A stretch of 64,000 nt of DNA from Angomonas deanei (lineage: Eukaryota; Euglenozoa; Kinetoplastea; Trypanosomatida; Trypanosomatidae): contig LR877147.1 of assembly GCA_903995115.1 (NCBI GenBank), forward strand, positions 558,001-622,000, given 5' to 3'. Positions 47,952 to 57,123 of the stretch are shown piece by piece. The translations under genes and the position numbers were made by a program. Under the pieces are notes generated by a model. The model was not told where the DNA came from. It did no database searches and saw only the letters and a list, made by a program, of their open reading frames with translations. How positions within the stretch are numbered: the first letter of the stretch is position 1; every line of letters begins with the position of its first letter.

Positions 47952-49241
47952 TTACCAGGTTTCTCTACGTTCCACCTTTTTTTTCTCCAACTCTCCTTTC
48001 ACCGTGTTGAAGGACGGATTGGTTTTTTTGTTATAGCTCACCTCCTTCAATCCTTTCATCTTCAACAGCGGTGTGCAGTCTTGTATGTCGGGGCAATTAC
48101 TCATGCTTATACTGACAATGTTTTCCGGTAGTCCTTCACACCATTCAAGGGTGGTAATACTGGTATTCGATAACTGCACGCTAGTCACCTTTGGTAGGAG
48201 CGGTAGCACCGTGGCAAGATATTTTGATACGGACAGTTTAGCGGACTGTATCGTGTGGATGGTGTTATTGGTGAGCTCATACGTTGTTCCGTTGAACCCG
48301 GCACAATGCGCCTTCAAGACTTTGCGAGGGACGCTACCGTCGTTGTACAGCGCATAGCAGTGTATCATCCCCTCTGTGTAACCAGAAATGCACTTCAGGC
48401 TTGGGAGGGAGGCGACAATTACCTTGAAAAACTCCTTCACATTGGCGAGTTCCATTGTGGTGTTAAGATTGTCGGGCAGAGTCAGCGTCACCCGGGTGTC
48501 CGCGGCAACGGCGTCCTTCACCACGTCTGCCGCAACACGGTACGCATTATAATAGTTGAACAGTCGAAACAGGTCAAACTGGGTGGTCGAGCAGTCGTAG
48601 AATTTGTCTAGCAGCACTCTCCTCTGTTCTTCCGTCGCGGTGGGGGGATTACTCGTCTCCTTCGCTTCCTCCAGCTCCCGCTTCAGACACTCGCAGGTAG
48701 AAATCATCTTCGCCACGTAGTCCTGATGGCTCTCCAGTAAGGCGTCATGCCTCGTGGTCAGCTCCTGTATTTCCTCCTCGAGAGACCCCTTTTCGTCTGT
48801 CCATATCATCTTTTCATTCATGAGCTCCTCCAGCCTGCATTGTAACTCTGCGGCCGCCGACTCGTGGCGTGTGGCAAAGTCACTCCGCGCGTCCTCCAAC
48901 TCCTGCTTCAGACGTGTATTGAGGTTGATCATTTCCTCCGCATAGTTCTGGTGCTCCTCCACCAGTTCATCATGCTCTTTATTCAGAGTATGGTACTTTT
49001 CGCGAAACTCGTTCCTTTCCACGCGAAGGGCCTCCATCTCTTCCGAAACCGCATCGAGCTCTTTTTTATAGTTATCACACGTACTTTTCAGATTGATCCT
49101 CTCCTCCACTAAAGCCATCTTTTCATTTAGCCAACCCACTTTCTCGTTCATCAGGGCATTGACCCTTTCTTGCAATCGATTATTCTCTGCTTGTCTCTCC
49201 ATCCATTCGGCGAAGATGGCAGCTGGAACCGTGTCGGACAT
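47952..49241 (-). CDS. Coiled-coil/LRR-like protein CC2
   Basis: This 429-residue paralogue of CC1 starts at the ATG at 49241 (MSDTVPAAIFAEWMERQ). The coiled coil is longer (to about residue 215). It is followed by a globular region (FDLFRLFNYYNAYRVAADVV, with TLTLPDNLNTTMELANVKEF) that is absent from CC1 and similar to CC3. LRR-like units then follow (VQLSNTSITTLEWCEGLPEN, ISMSNCPDIQDCTPLLKMKG). The protein ends in a Lys-rich tail (KKVERRETW). No targeting signals are seen. The motif TTLxWC..LP..I...C..I.DCTPL is common to all three family members. The function is unknown. Confidence 0.8.
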   Translation of the reverse strand: MSDTVPAAIFAEWMERQAENNRLQERVNALMNEKVGWLNEKMALVEERINLKSTCDNYKKELDAVSEEMEALRVERNEFREKYHTLNKEHDELVEEHQNYAEEMINLNTRLKQELEDARSDFATRHESAAAELQCRLEELMNEKMIWTDEKGSLEEEIQELTTRHDALLESHQDYVAKMISTCECLKRELEEAKETSNPPTATEEQRRVLLDKFYDCSTTQFDLFRLFNYYNAYRVAADVVKDAVAADTRVTLTLPDNLNTTMELANVKEFFKVIVASLPSLKCISGYTEGMIHCYALYNDGSVPRKVLKAHCAGFNGTTYELTNNTIHTIQSAKLSVSKYLATVLPLLPKVTSVQLSNTSITTLEWCEGLPENIVSISMSNCPDIQDCTPLLKMKGLKEVSYNKKTNPSFNTVKGELEKKKVERRETW

Positions 49242-49547
49242 GAGGTCGAGCAAGGTGAAACTGGAGTTTAATGGAATAAAACAAATACAACTGTCTTCGA
49301 GCAGTAGAAGGAGCGAGAGAATAGAATATGGTGTCTGTCCTACATACTGTAGAACATTCCAACGAACACCGCAGAAGTAGCACCATCCTCAAATTCACTC
49401 AGTGTAGAAAACAGCAGAAGCAGCAATAAAACACAGGTCAGTAGTCAAACAGATCATGAAAGTATTATCAACATGAATAGTTCAGCTGAAACACGGATAT
49501 AGACAGTTTCGTCATTCCTACCAGAGAGCGATGAAGCAGAGGCACGT
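49242..49547. other. Spacer upstream of CC2
   Basis: I see no convincing gene. The region carries the probable leader and splice signals of CC2. Confidence 0.5.
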
Positions 49548-49676
49548 CTATCGGACACGGGACACCGCCTGCTGGAAATTGAAGTCGGCGGGCCCCTTTT
49601 GTTGTAAAACACTGTATCGTCTATCCATTTTCGGGGTAGTAAGGTCATAAGACCGTCGTAAGTGGTTTATCGTCAT
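49548..49676 (-). CDS. 42-codon ORF, copy B (small hypothetical protein or RNA)
   Basis: Identical to copy A over the whole ORF and the five bases before the ATG. It lies between CC3 and CC2, downstream of CC3 as copy A is downstream of CC1. The sequence just before the ATG is again pyrimidine-rich, but the AG seen before copy A is changed to GG here; the nearest AG is about 40 bases further up. Its coding status is as uncertain as for copy A. Confidence 0.45.
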   Translation of the reverse strand: MTINHLRRSYDLTTPKMDRRYSVLQQKGPADFNFQQAVSRVR

Positions 49677-50041
49677 GGACGTGCCGGGGGAGAAAAAAGG
49701 AAAAGAAAATAAGTGCTTACGGGTGTATGAGAGAAAAAGAAGGGGGAAAATGATGTTATGCAAGGTGACAAGAGCACTGTAAGACAGGACCGACATCACA
49801 CTTTCTCTTGTACTAGCCTCAAATAAACATTCACACTTTTCACGAAAATAAATAAAATAAAAATCAATAAATAGTAAATAGTAAAAAAAAAAAAAAACAA
49901 TAGTGGACTACAAACGTAGTAAATAATGAGAAAAACCGGTGTGCGAGCACATCCGTTAATCTGCACCCACTCTCTCTCTCCTAGAGTGTGGGGTCGTGGG
50001 GGTGACGAAGGTAGTAAAAGGGTATGAGCTGGGCGGATAGT
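49677..50041. other. Spacer downstream of CC3
   Basis: It holds an A-run (49883-49896, T-tract on the coding strand) and the short form of the family 3' element at 49925-49963, with GTGC at 49941-49944 and GCAC at 49947-49950. I see no gene here. Confidence 0.5.
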
Positions 50042-51088
50042 CTAGTACCATAACACCGACGATCCGTATTCACATTTCACACCTTTATCGCTTAACTCCT
50101 GTAGGACCCGTTGAGCGTCCCGCTTAACGATGGGCAGACAAAGCACAGCGGGGCAGTACAAGCACTTTAGTCCTTTCATCTTCAACAGCGGTGTGCAGTC
50201 TTGTATGTTGGGACAGTCACTGATGTCTATTCTGGTTATTCTGTCCGGCAGTGCTGCACACCAGTCAAGGGTGGTAATATTACTCTCGTATACGGATACG
50301 GACATCACCTCCGGCAGGAGCGGTATCACCGTGGAGAGATACTCCGACACGGACAGTCCAGCGGACTGTAATGTGTTAACTTCGTCTTGAGTAAGTTTAT
50401 ATCCGGCCGCCTTGATATTAGAGCAATAAGCCTTCAGCACCGAGAGAGCGACGCTACCCTTCCTGTAGATCACGTAGCAATATACCACTCCCTCAGGGTA
50501 GCCAGTAATGCTCTTCAACTTTGGGAGTGCGGCAACGATAGTCTCAAAGAATTCTTTCACATTGGCGTCTCCTACGGAGGATTTCAGTTTTTTAGGTAGC
50601 GTCAGCGTCTCCCGGTGGTCTGAATTCAGTGTTTCCTTGATCACATGAGCAGAAATGCAATTTTCCTTGCAATATTTAAACATCTTGAACAGGTCAAACT
50701 GTCCAGTCATACGGGCATAGCACTTTTCCGTCAAACATAGCCTCAAGTCATCCATCTCTTTTGTCACACACATCTCTCTGATCAATTCTTCCTCCTCCGC
50801 CAACGTCTCGCGTAGCGCAGTGAGGTCACTCCGCGCTTCCCCCAGTTCCGCTTTCAGACGTGTATTGACGTCGACCATTTCCTCTGTATAGTCGCGGTGC
50901 TCCGCCACCAGTTCATCGTACTCTGTTTTCAGTTCGTCGTACTTTTCACGCAACTCTCTGTTTTCATCCTGAAGGGTCTTTTTTTCCTCCACCCAAGCCA
51001 TCTTTTCATCCATGAGTTCATTGACCCTTTCTTGCAACTTTCTGTTTTCCTCCTGTAGCGCGGTAGCAGCTGAGACCGTGTCAGACAT
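50042..51088 (-). CDS. Coiled-coil/LRR-like protein CC3
   Basis: This 348-residue family member starts at the ATG at 51088 (MSDTVSAATALQEENRK). A shorter coiled coil (to about 110) is followed by the globular part shared with CC2 (FDLFKMFKYCKENCISAHVI, then TLTLPKKLKSS and ANVKEFFETIVAALPKLKSI). LRR-like units follow (VSVYESNITTLDWCAALPDR, IDISDCPNIQDCTPLLKMKG). A longer reading from further upstream is open but runs into repeat-like spacer; MSDTV aligns with the CC1 and CC2 starts. The protein ends CEYGSSVLWY. The function is unknown. Confidence 0.8.
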   Translation of the reverse strand: MSDTVSAATALQEENRKLQERVNELMDEKMAWVEEKKTLQDENRELREKYDELKTEYDELVAEHRDYTEEMVDVNTRLKAELGEARSDLTALRETLAEEEELIREMCVTKEMDDLRLCLTEKCYARMTGQFDLFKMFKYCKENCISAHVIKETLNSDHRETLTLPKKLKSSVGDANVKEFFETIVAALPKLKSITGYPEGVVYCYVIYRKGSVALSVLKAYCSNIKAAGYKLTQDEVNTLQSAGLSVSEYLSTVIPLLPEVMSVSVYESNITTLDWCAALPDRITRIDISDCPNIQDCTPLLKMKGLKCLYCPAVLCLPIVKRDAQRVLQELSDKGVKCEYGSSVLWY

Positions 51089-51819
51089 GTGAAGACGAAC
51101 CTGAAGAGAATAAAGAAAATATAGCTTTTCGGCAAAAATAAAAAGGATGAGAGAGAGAGAACAGAACATAGGGTGTGCCACACTTCTTGCAGGTGCTCAT
51201 AACAGAAATAGAAGCACATCATAGGAATAGTTTCACCCAAGAAAACTACAATCTTCACTTTTTCCACGGCGAAAGACAGTAGTGGGAAAAGCAGCGAAGC
51301 AGAAAAATAGAACGCTCATCAGGCAAGAATACTGAGCGTATCGCTATCTTCAACACGACACACTCCGACCTGTTCCGTTTCCCTCTTGTAAAAAGAAGTA
51401 GACAGAAAGGCAAAGTGGTAGATTAAGATTTCTTCAATAGAAAAAGTCGATTTTGCACATCATTGGATCATGGCAGCAGCAATAATGGTAATAGTTATAG
51501 TAATAATAGTAATAATAAGCAGAACAATCAGATCATTTGGAATTGCAAAAATTGTTTTTCACTCGTGTTATTTTCGGATTATTGGTCGATTTGTATCTCA
51601 TCAGGGAAAGAAATGTCGATCAGCTGATGAACGTTACTATCATAGGTGCAGAACAAGAAAAATAAATAAAAAAAAGAGGGAAGAAAGAAAAAAGAATTAC
51701 AGGAACAGACAAGTGATTGCCGATAGAAGTTAAATGAGAATAGCGCAGCAAAAAAAAGAAACATTTTAGACTTTTTCTCATTACAATTATTCACTATCGC
51801 CAACCGAATAGGCGCGCAC
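51089..51819. other. Intergenic spacer upstream of CC3
   Basis: It contains repeat B (51238-51476), (AAT)-rich sequence at 51478-51520 and A-rich sequence at 51655-51700. I see no gene here. Confidence 0.55.
51238..51476 (-). repeat. Repeat B, direct copy of 45296-45534
   Basis: Same orientation and roughly 95% identity to repeat A. It forms the 5' flank of CC3. See repeat A. Confidence 0.85.
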
Positions 51820-53574
51820 CTATTGGCAAAACGGTTCTTTCTTGGACACCACCACCGTCATGTGTTCCAGTGAAACATAACCTTTAACGTAGCCAATCGA
51901 AATCAGCTTCGTCACCCACAGTACCATGCGATCCTCCGTCATCTCCGACCGCTCCTCCTCCTCCACCGCCATGCGGTCTCCCTCGCCTCGTATTTCGCGG
52001 TAGGCGGCGATTAACTGAGGAATGGTGAGGCGACTGTTGTCGACCCCCAAGGTGCCCAGCGCGAGGTGCACCCGCTTCACCAGGGAGAGGTAGCAGTGCA
52101 GCAGACCCTGCTGTAGGAGAAGGACATAGACCCCGCGGCGGCGCCAGACGTAGCCGTGCTGCTCGAGCGCCTGTGTGTATCGCACAGGGTCCCCCCGGCC
52201 GATGGCCTCGTAGAGCGGCTGGAAGAGGCACTGCATCGTGTCATCCCCCTGCGCCTCCACCTGTGGTGGGCACCGCCGCCCGGCAAGGAGTCCCGCCACG
52301 CAGAGGAAGAAGGTGACCCGCTTCTTATTGTTCCGCTGTGCCTCTCGTCCAATGGCCTGGGCGGGTGTCTTGGAGGGACCAGCGGCGCTCGCCTGGTAGG
52401 AGAGGGGAGGGAGGGCCTCAAAGGAGGTGATGAGGGCCGTCAAGGCCTCCTCGTAGCGGCGCTGGTATATTAATATTCTTCCCTTGAAATAGTAATAGCT
52501 GACCATCTCCGATGTAATGTGTTTCGACGGGATCAAGATGGACTTGCTGGTGTCACCGGTGGTGCGCGCCGTCTCCTCGGTGTGTTCCACGGCCTGCAGC
52601 AGCATGACGCACTGATGCGTGTTTTGGTGCAAAAAGAGCACACGCAGCAGCCCATTCACAATGGAAAGTGCCCCCCGCCGACGGGAGTACTCCGGGGCCT
52701 CGGTGGGGTCGGCGGACTGGACGGCAATGAGCAGTCGGCGCCAGTGTCGCACGACATCACCGGTGAACAGCCCGCCATCCCCCTCCGCGTCCACCGCCGC
52801 CCTCACATCACTGGTGAGGTCCGGGTGTTTCTCTATCGCCACCGCCTCCTCCGCCGCTAGTCGTGCCACATGCGGTATGTGGTGCACAAAGTGCAGTAAC
52901 ACAATCGTATCCCACCCCACCGTCCCCGCCGTCCGGCTACCCTCCCTCGCAGGGTAGTGGGACCGCTCCATGCCGTGCACCTCCTGAAAAGATTGAAAGG
53001 CGTGCAACAGTCCTTTCAGCATCATTCGCGACAGATTGGTATACACTAGCGCATTCTGAGGAGAGTCCGCGGTGGGGCTGTACAGCTGGGGGGAGCCCGG
53101 CTCCTCGTCCTCCTCCTCCTCCGCGCCGTCCGTCCTGCGCTTCTTCACCGTGTGGTCCTCCCTCTCCCGCACCTCCACACACCGCCGGACAATGTAGTCA
53201 TTCCTCCCTCGCATGTAGTGCACCACCGCCCCGGTGATGGCTATCCTCGCCGCCGTCTGTACTAACCAACTCACCTCCTGACGGTTCCGCTGGACCCCTT
53301 CGCCACTAGAGACGGAGCCCACCTGAAGGAGTGGGGGGGAGCGGCTAAGGGTGGCCTGCACGCTGTTTTCCAGTTCTGTGAAGCAGTACTCTACCAGGGA
53401 TGGAATGTGCAGGGCGGCGGGGGAGAAGGTGTCGTTATTTTTCTTTGGCACAACCGTCAGCGCCGGCTGTTCCTCCGCGAGGACGAGGCTGTCCTTGTAC
53501 TGCACGCCTTGTCGCTTGACAATCGACTCGGAAACCTTCTGAACCCACTGGGGGTCTAGATGGAAGGTTGTCAT
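51820..53574 (-). CDS. PCI-domain protein, PCID2/Thp1-like (TREX-2)
   Basis: This is a 584-residue protein. The C-terminal half is a PCI domain: YYYFKGRILIYQRRYEEALT, RVTFFLCVAGLLAGRRCP, and the close ISIGYVKGYVSLEHMTVVVS followed by KKEPF, which is strikingly similar to the PCID2 C terminus ([22 protein letters not shown]). PCID2/Thp1 works in the TREX-2 complex in mRNA export and transcription-coupled genome stability; CSN12 is a related alternative. The N-terminal half is longer than in human PCID2 (about 400 residues) and carries an acidic insert with a Lys/Arg stretch (KKRRTDGAEEEEDEE), possibly a nuclear signal. The gene is complete and starts at the ATG at 53574. Confidence 0.85.
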   Translation of the reverse strand: MTTFHLDPQWVQKVSESIVKRQGVQYKDSLVLAEEQPALTVVPKKNNDTFSPAALHIPSLVEYCFTELENSVQATLSRSPPLLQVGSVSSGEGVQRNRQEVSWLVQTAARIAITGAVVHYMRGRNDYIVRRCVEVREREDHTVKKRRTDGAEEEEDEEPGSPQLYSPTADSPQNALVYTNLSRMMLKGLLHAFQSFQEVHGMERSHYPAREGSRTAGTVGWDTIVLLHFVHHIPHVARLAAEEAVAIEKHPDLTSDVRAAVDAEGDGGLFTGDVVRHWRRLLIAVQSADPTEAPEYSRRRGALSIVNGLLRVLFLHQNTHQCVMLLQAVEHTEETARTTGDTSKSILIPSKHITSEMVSYYYFKGRILIYQRRYEEALTALITSFEALPPLSYQASAAGPSKTPAQAIGREAQRNNKKRVTFFLCVAGLLAGRRCPPQVEAQGDDTMQCLFQPLYEAIGRGDPVRYTQALEQHGYVWRRRGVYVLLLQQGLLHCYLSLVKRVHLALGTLGVDNSRLTIPQLIAAYREIRGEGDRMAVEEEERSEMTEDRMVLWVTKLISIGYVKGYVSLEHMTVVVSKKEPFCQ

Positions 53575-53585
53575 GAAGAAGGATT

Positions 53586-53616
53586 CTACAATAATAAAAA
53601 AAGGAGTTCCTTTTTC
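53586..53616 (-). promoter_or_regulatory. Predicted trans-splice acceptor of the PCID2-like gene
   Basis: On the coding strand a pyrimidine tract with a T8 run ends ATTGTAG, with AG at 53587-53586. It leaves an 11-base leader before the ATG. Confidence 0.6.
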
Positions 53617-53759
53617 TGGAAAAGGTGAAGAAAAATAAGTGTCGCAATTCAGCAGATTTTTTTTTTTTTTTCGGAGAAGATCAGTTTCAGAACGACAAAT
53701 AAAAAAAAAAAACGCAAACTAACAAAAAGCAGAGCCAAGCATTCTCCATTTCCCATTCC

Positions 53760-54557
53760 CTAATGACGCTCCAAAAGAATACACCAGTTCTCCCTATCAA
53801 AGTAACTCTCCTTTACCGTGCAGGCACTCTTCATTTCCCGTGCCGCCTCCAAGGCCAACGCTTCCAGTTCGCCTTTTTTGAAAAAGTGATAATAACGCTG
53901 GTACACTTTCTTCTCTTGGTCAAACTTTTCGTGTACCTCCCACCGTACCAAAGCGTCCCCGGTGTCCTTGTCCATGGCGCGCTTCTTGGATTTTTTCCTT
54001 TTACCGCCATCACGGTTGGTCTGTTCCTCTTCCTCCACGGCCCAGACGTAAATAAGAGCGAGGCCCCCGTCTGGCTTGACGACCCGCAGCAGCTCCTGGA
54101 TCGCCTCTTTCCGTCGTTCGGGTGTGCTATAATGATGAATCACCGCTATGCTAATCGCCGCATCTGCCATCCCATCTCGCAGCGGGCAGCGACGCCCATC
54201 GGCGCAGAGGACGTCCGTGACGGGAAGTGCCTCTGTGGGTGGGACGGCCTCTCCCACGTTGGGGTCCACCCAGTCCCGCTGCGTCCGCTGCAGGAGGGCG
54301 TGACTGTAGTCGAAGCCCATCACCCACCGACCGGAATGGCTGGCGGCCGCAAAGTACTTGCCGTTCCCACAGCCGACATCCACCACGACGGCGTGTGGGG
54401 GGAGACGAGAAAGGAAGTCGACCACCCGCGGCCACGGCTTGTAGCGGGTGCTGGAGAAGTGGTCGGCAATGGCCTCGTACACCTCGTGCACGTGCTCCCG
54501 CTCGTACTGGTCGTGATCACGGGGCCGCTTTGATGCGCCCGTCTCCTTATCGGACAT
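53760..54557 (-). CDS. TRM9: Trm9/ALKBH8-like tRNA wobble-uridine methyltransferase
   Basis: This is a 265-residue class I SAM-dependent methyltransferase. The SAM-binding motif is VVVDVGCGNGKYF, near residue 60. The Trm9 hallmarks are VHEVYEAIADHFSSTRYKPW at the start, DGRRCPLRDGMADAAISIAV, HHYSTPERRKEAIQELLRVV and the C-terminal RYYHFFKKGELEAL with ENWCILLE. Trm9 makes 5-methoxycarbonylmethyl-uridine at the wobble position of some tRNAs, together with Trm112. The Lys-rich insert (KRKKSKKRAMDKD) lies in the usual variable region. The gene is complete. Confidence 0.92.
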   Translation of the reverse strand: MSDKETGASKRPRDHDQYEREHVHEVYEAIADHFSSTRYKPWPRVVDFLSRLPPHAVVVDVGCGNGKYFAAASHSGRWVMGFDYSHALLQRTQRDWVDPNVGEAVPPTEALPVTDVLCADGRRCPLRDGMADAAISIAVIHHYSTPERRKEAIQELLRVVKPDGGLALIYVWAVEEEEQTNRDGGKRKKSKKRAMDKDTGDALVRWEVHEKFDQEKKVYQRYYHFFKKGELEALALEAAREMKSACTVKESYFDRENWCILLERH

Positions 54558-54559
54558 GT

Positions 54560-54579
54560 CTACAGTAAAAAAAAAAAAA
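54560..54579 (-). promoter_or_regulatory. Predicted trans-splice acceptor of TRM9
   Basis: A 13-base T-tract on the coding strand, then ACTGTAG with AG at 54561-54560, only two bases before the ATG. The leader would be almost entirely spliced-leader sequence. Confidence 0.6.
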
Positions 54580-54780
54580 TGGAGTAGCGGGGCGAAGTAT
54601 GGGCTCCCTTTTCTAATATATTGATTAATTATTCTCTTTTTTTGAAAAGGAAAGAGAGGGAGACTTCATCCGATAAAACAAGGACAAAAAAGTCGTCCTG
54701 TCACACAAACAGTGAAACAAAAAAAAAAAAAGTGCGAACCCTTCACAAAAAAAAAAAAGGACAAGAAGGGGTGACTCCCG

Positions 54781-56418
54781 CTAGAAGTACTGCCGGCGAC
54801 GCCAGAAGGATGCCTTTGGCTGGGAGTCCTTCACATTCAGACCATCCTCCAATAACTTCATTTGAACCCGTCTGGACACACTAAACCCTTTTATCACCTT
54901 TACCGTTCCTTTTGGGGTCGACAAGACAATCTCCCTCGGCTTTTCGGCAATTGTTTCGATAATGTCGTCGGTGATGCACTCCGCTAACGCCCCCACGTGC
55001 ACGGGGCGACTAAAGAGACTAAAAAAGCGTTCCGTCAGCCGTGGGTTCGGTCGCTCCAGGACGCCTGGCTGCCATATGGTGACATCTGCGTTTTCAAATA
55101 CCTTCACCACATCCCTTCGCAGGAGCAGCTCCGCCCGCTGCCGTGCCACCGCCTCCAGCGCCCGCCGGTTCGCCTCCTCCTCGGTGAGCGAGGCGGTCTC
55201 CTCCTCCTCCGTGTCCGCCGCCGTCACTCGCCCACTCCACAGAAGAGCGAGGTAGTCCCGCAGGGTCGCCAGTCGTCCCTTCTTCACCGGCGAGGGTCTG
55301 CTAGAGCCGATGAGGATGCTCTCCTCCGTGAAGGAGGCGTGCCGCTCGGTGCTGTCCTCCTCCCCCCTCGCACTGTCGTGTGGCAGTCGGTTGAACATGC
55401 ACAGCAAGTCTCGGTCGCGTCTGCCGTGGGTGCGGAGGTAGGGGACCATACTCTTGGGGCTGGCGGAGCGAACGCTCACTTGGGTGAAGTTGAGCAGCGT
55501 CGCCTGCGACCCACGACTGAGGATACCTCGTTGATCTGCCGGTGGGGTAGCCACCGTCCCGCCATAGCGGTCACTGGTGATCCCCTCCTGGCTCACATCG
55601 TACGCCTCGCTACTCCGCTTACCGTAGCAGGCGGTGTAGATCTCCCCCCACAAGGTGCTGTTCAGCTCCTTCGAGGTACTCTCCACCAGAATGCGTTCCT
55701 CATCTTCGGAGGTTTCCGCGTGGGCCATGCAGTTAAAGAGACGCATCAACTTCGCGAAGGCGAGCGAAATTTCGTAATCGACGAGCGTCACCTGCGCCGT
55801 TGACAACATGTGTGACGTCCCAATGGCGTTGATGGCCACGTGGTGTCCGGTAAAGATGGAGGAATAAAAGCTGCTCTCCAGCATGTTACGTAAAAACTCT
55901 TGACTGTCAAACAACTTTTGTGAGGAGACGGAGAACTCGTCAATCTCGTTGGTGCGTCCCTCCCCCGCCGTCGTACTTTCGTCTGGCGCGTCGGCCTCGG
56001 CGTCGCTGTTGGACAGCAAGTCTCGTGCGTTCTGCGGGCGGTACTTGACATACCCGGAAGGGATGCCAGGTGCAATGAGGCTCACCTCCGCCCTGGCCCG
56101 CCGCAGGTAGTGCCGCCGTCCCTCCCGCACCTCCTCCAGCTGCCACGTCCCGTTGGTCACGTAGGAGGTGGGGATGTTCACCGTGTCGGCCACAATCTTC
56201 TCCCAATCGACTGGCACGACGGAGAGCGACTGTAGGGCGTCGGCGGTGTTGAGATGCGGGAACACGGACCCCCATCGCTTTATGGGGATGGGGTGACGGG
56301 TGAGGGCGACCACACGCGACACGTCGGGGTGGGACACCAGTCGGGAGACTAATTCGCTTCCGGTGCTACCGGTCGCACCAGCGATAATGACAGACAGCTG
56401 TTTTCCTTTTGACGTCAT
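54781..56418 (-). CDS. HTATIP2/TIP30-like Rossmann-fold protein with large insert
   Basis: This is a 545-residue protein. The N terminus MTSKGKQLSVIIAGATGSTG with SELVSRLVSHPDVSRVVALT is a typical atypical-SDR NAD(P)-binding motif, as in HTATIP2. Further family-like parts are LSVVPVDWEKI, HHVAINAIGTS and VDYEISLAFAKLMRLFNCMA. The C-terminal part with FENADVTIWQPGVLERPNPR and ALAECITDDIIETIAE fits the end of the fold. Most HTATIP2 proteins have about 240-280 residues. Here an insert of about 200 Ser/Glu/Arg-rich residues separates the core from the C-terminal strands. I chose the ATG at 56418 because no other ATG lies between a likely acceptor near 56590 and this codon. The function is unknown; a redox enzyme or a regulator are both possible. 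Confidence 0.75.
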   Translation of the reverse strand: MTSKGKQLSVIIAGATGSTGSELVSRLVSHPDVSRVVALTRHPIPIKRWGSVFPHLNTADALQSLSVVPVDWEKIVADTVNIPTSYVTNGTWQLEEVREGRRHYLRRARAEVSLIAPGIPSGYVKYRPQNARDLLSNSDAEADAPDESTTAGEGRTNEIDEFSVSSQKLFDSQEFLRNMLESSFYSSIFTGHHVAINAIGTSHMLSTAQVTLVDYEISLAFAKLMRLFNCMAHAETSEDEERILVESTSKELNSTLWGEIYTACYGKRSSEAYDVSQEGITSDRYGGTVATPPADQRGILSRGSQATLLNFTQVSVRSASPKSMVPYLRTHGRRDRDLLCMFNRLPHDSARGEEDSTERHASFTEESILIGSSRPSPVKKGRLATLRDYLALLWSGRVTAADTEEEETASLTEEEANRRALEAVARQRAELLLRRDVVKVFENADVTIWQPGVLERPNPRLTERFFSLFSRPVHVGALAECITDDIIETIAEKPREIVLSTPKGTVKVIKGFSVSRRVQMKLLEDGLNVKDSQPKASFWRRRQYF

Positions 56419-57123
56419 TTTTTTTTTGCTGTTTTGTTTGCTTGTTTTTGTTGCGTTATCGATAACTATTGATTTCGTTATTTTATTCTCCTCGCCTCTC
56501 TTTTTTTTTTTTTTTTTTTCGCTGTTTGGAACAAAAAATGAAGTTAGAGAACAAAGATTGGAAGTAGGTTGCCTTATGATATTACACAACAGCTGATAAG
56601 AAAAAAAACAAAAGAGAAATGATGGATGTAAAATATTTAAAAAGTGTACGAATTGCTTCACGTGACCATAAGTTTTTTTTTTTTTTTTCAGGCATGCCTT
56701 TAAAAAAGAATTAATATATATATACTGTTATTATTTTGTTTTTTTGTTTTTTGTTTTTAAAAATTACGATATATTCAGCGTTACAAACCTTTTGACAAAA
56801 AAAAAAAAAAAAATCTCCTATATAATATATTCTTTACTTATTTACGGTATATAGAGTGTTTGACCATATTTTTTTTTTTTTTTTACCTTTTCAATTATTT
56901 GATATATTATGGGAGTACTTGTCTCCTTTTTATTTTTTTCATTTTATCCTTCATGTATAGCTTCGGTGGGAATGCGGTTCAAAAGCAAAACAAAATGTGT
57001 ATGTTGTGATTGCATCCCTATACATGGGAAGATAATAATATAATAATAAACGGTAGATCAGGGGAAAAGAAAATGATACATTCCTCTCTTTTCTTTTTTT
57101 TCCCTTTTGCTTTTTTTTTTTTT
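56419..57123. other. Long AT-rich intergenic spacer
   Basis: About 700 bases with alternating long T- and A-runs (for example 56498-56519, 56672-56687, 56799-56813, 56869-56884). It contains the splice region of the HTATIP2-like gene and probably the 3' end region of E2 processing. I see no gene here. Confidence 0.6.
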
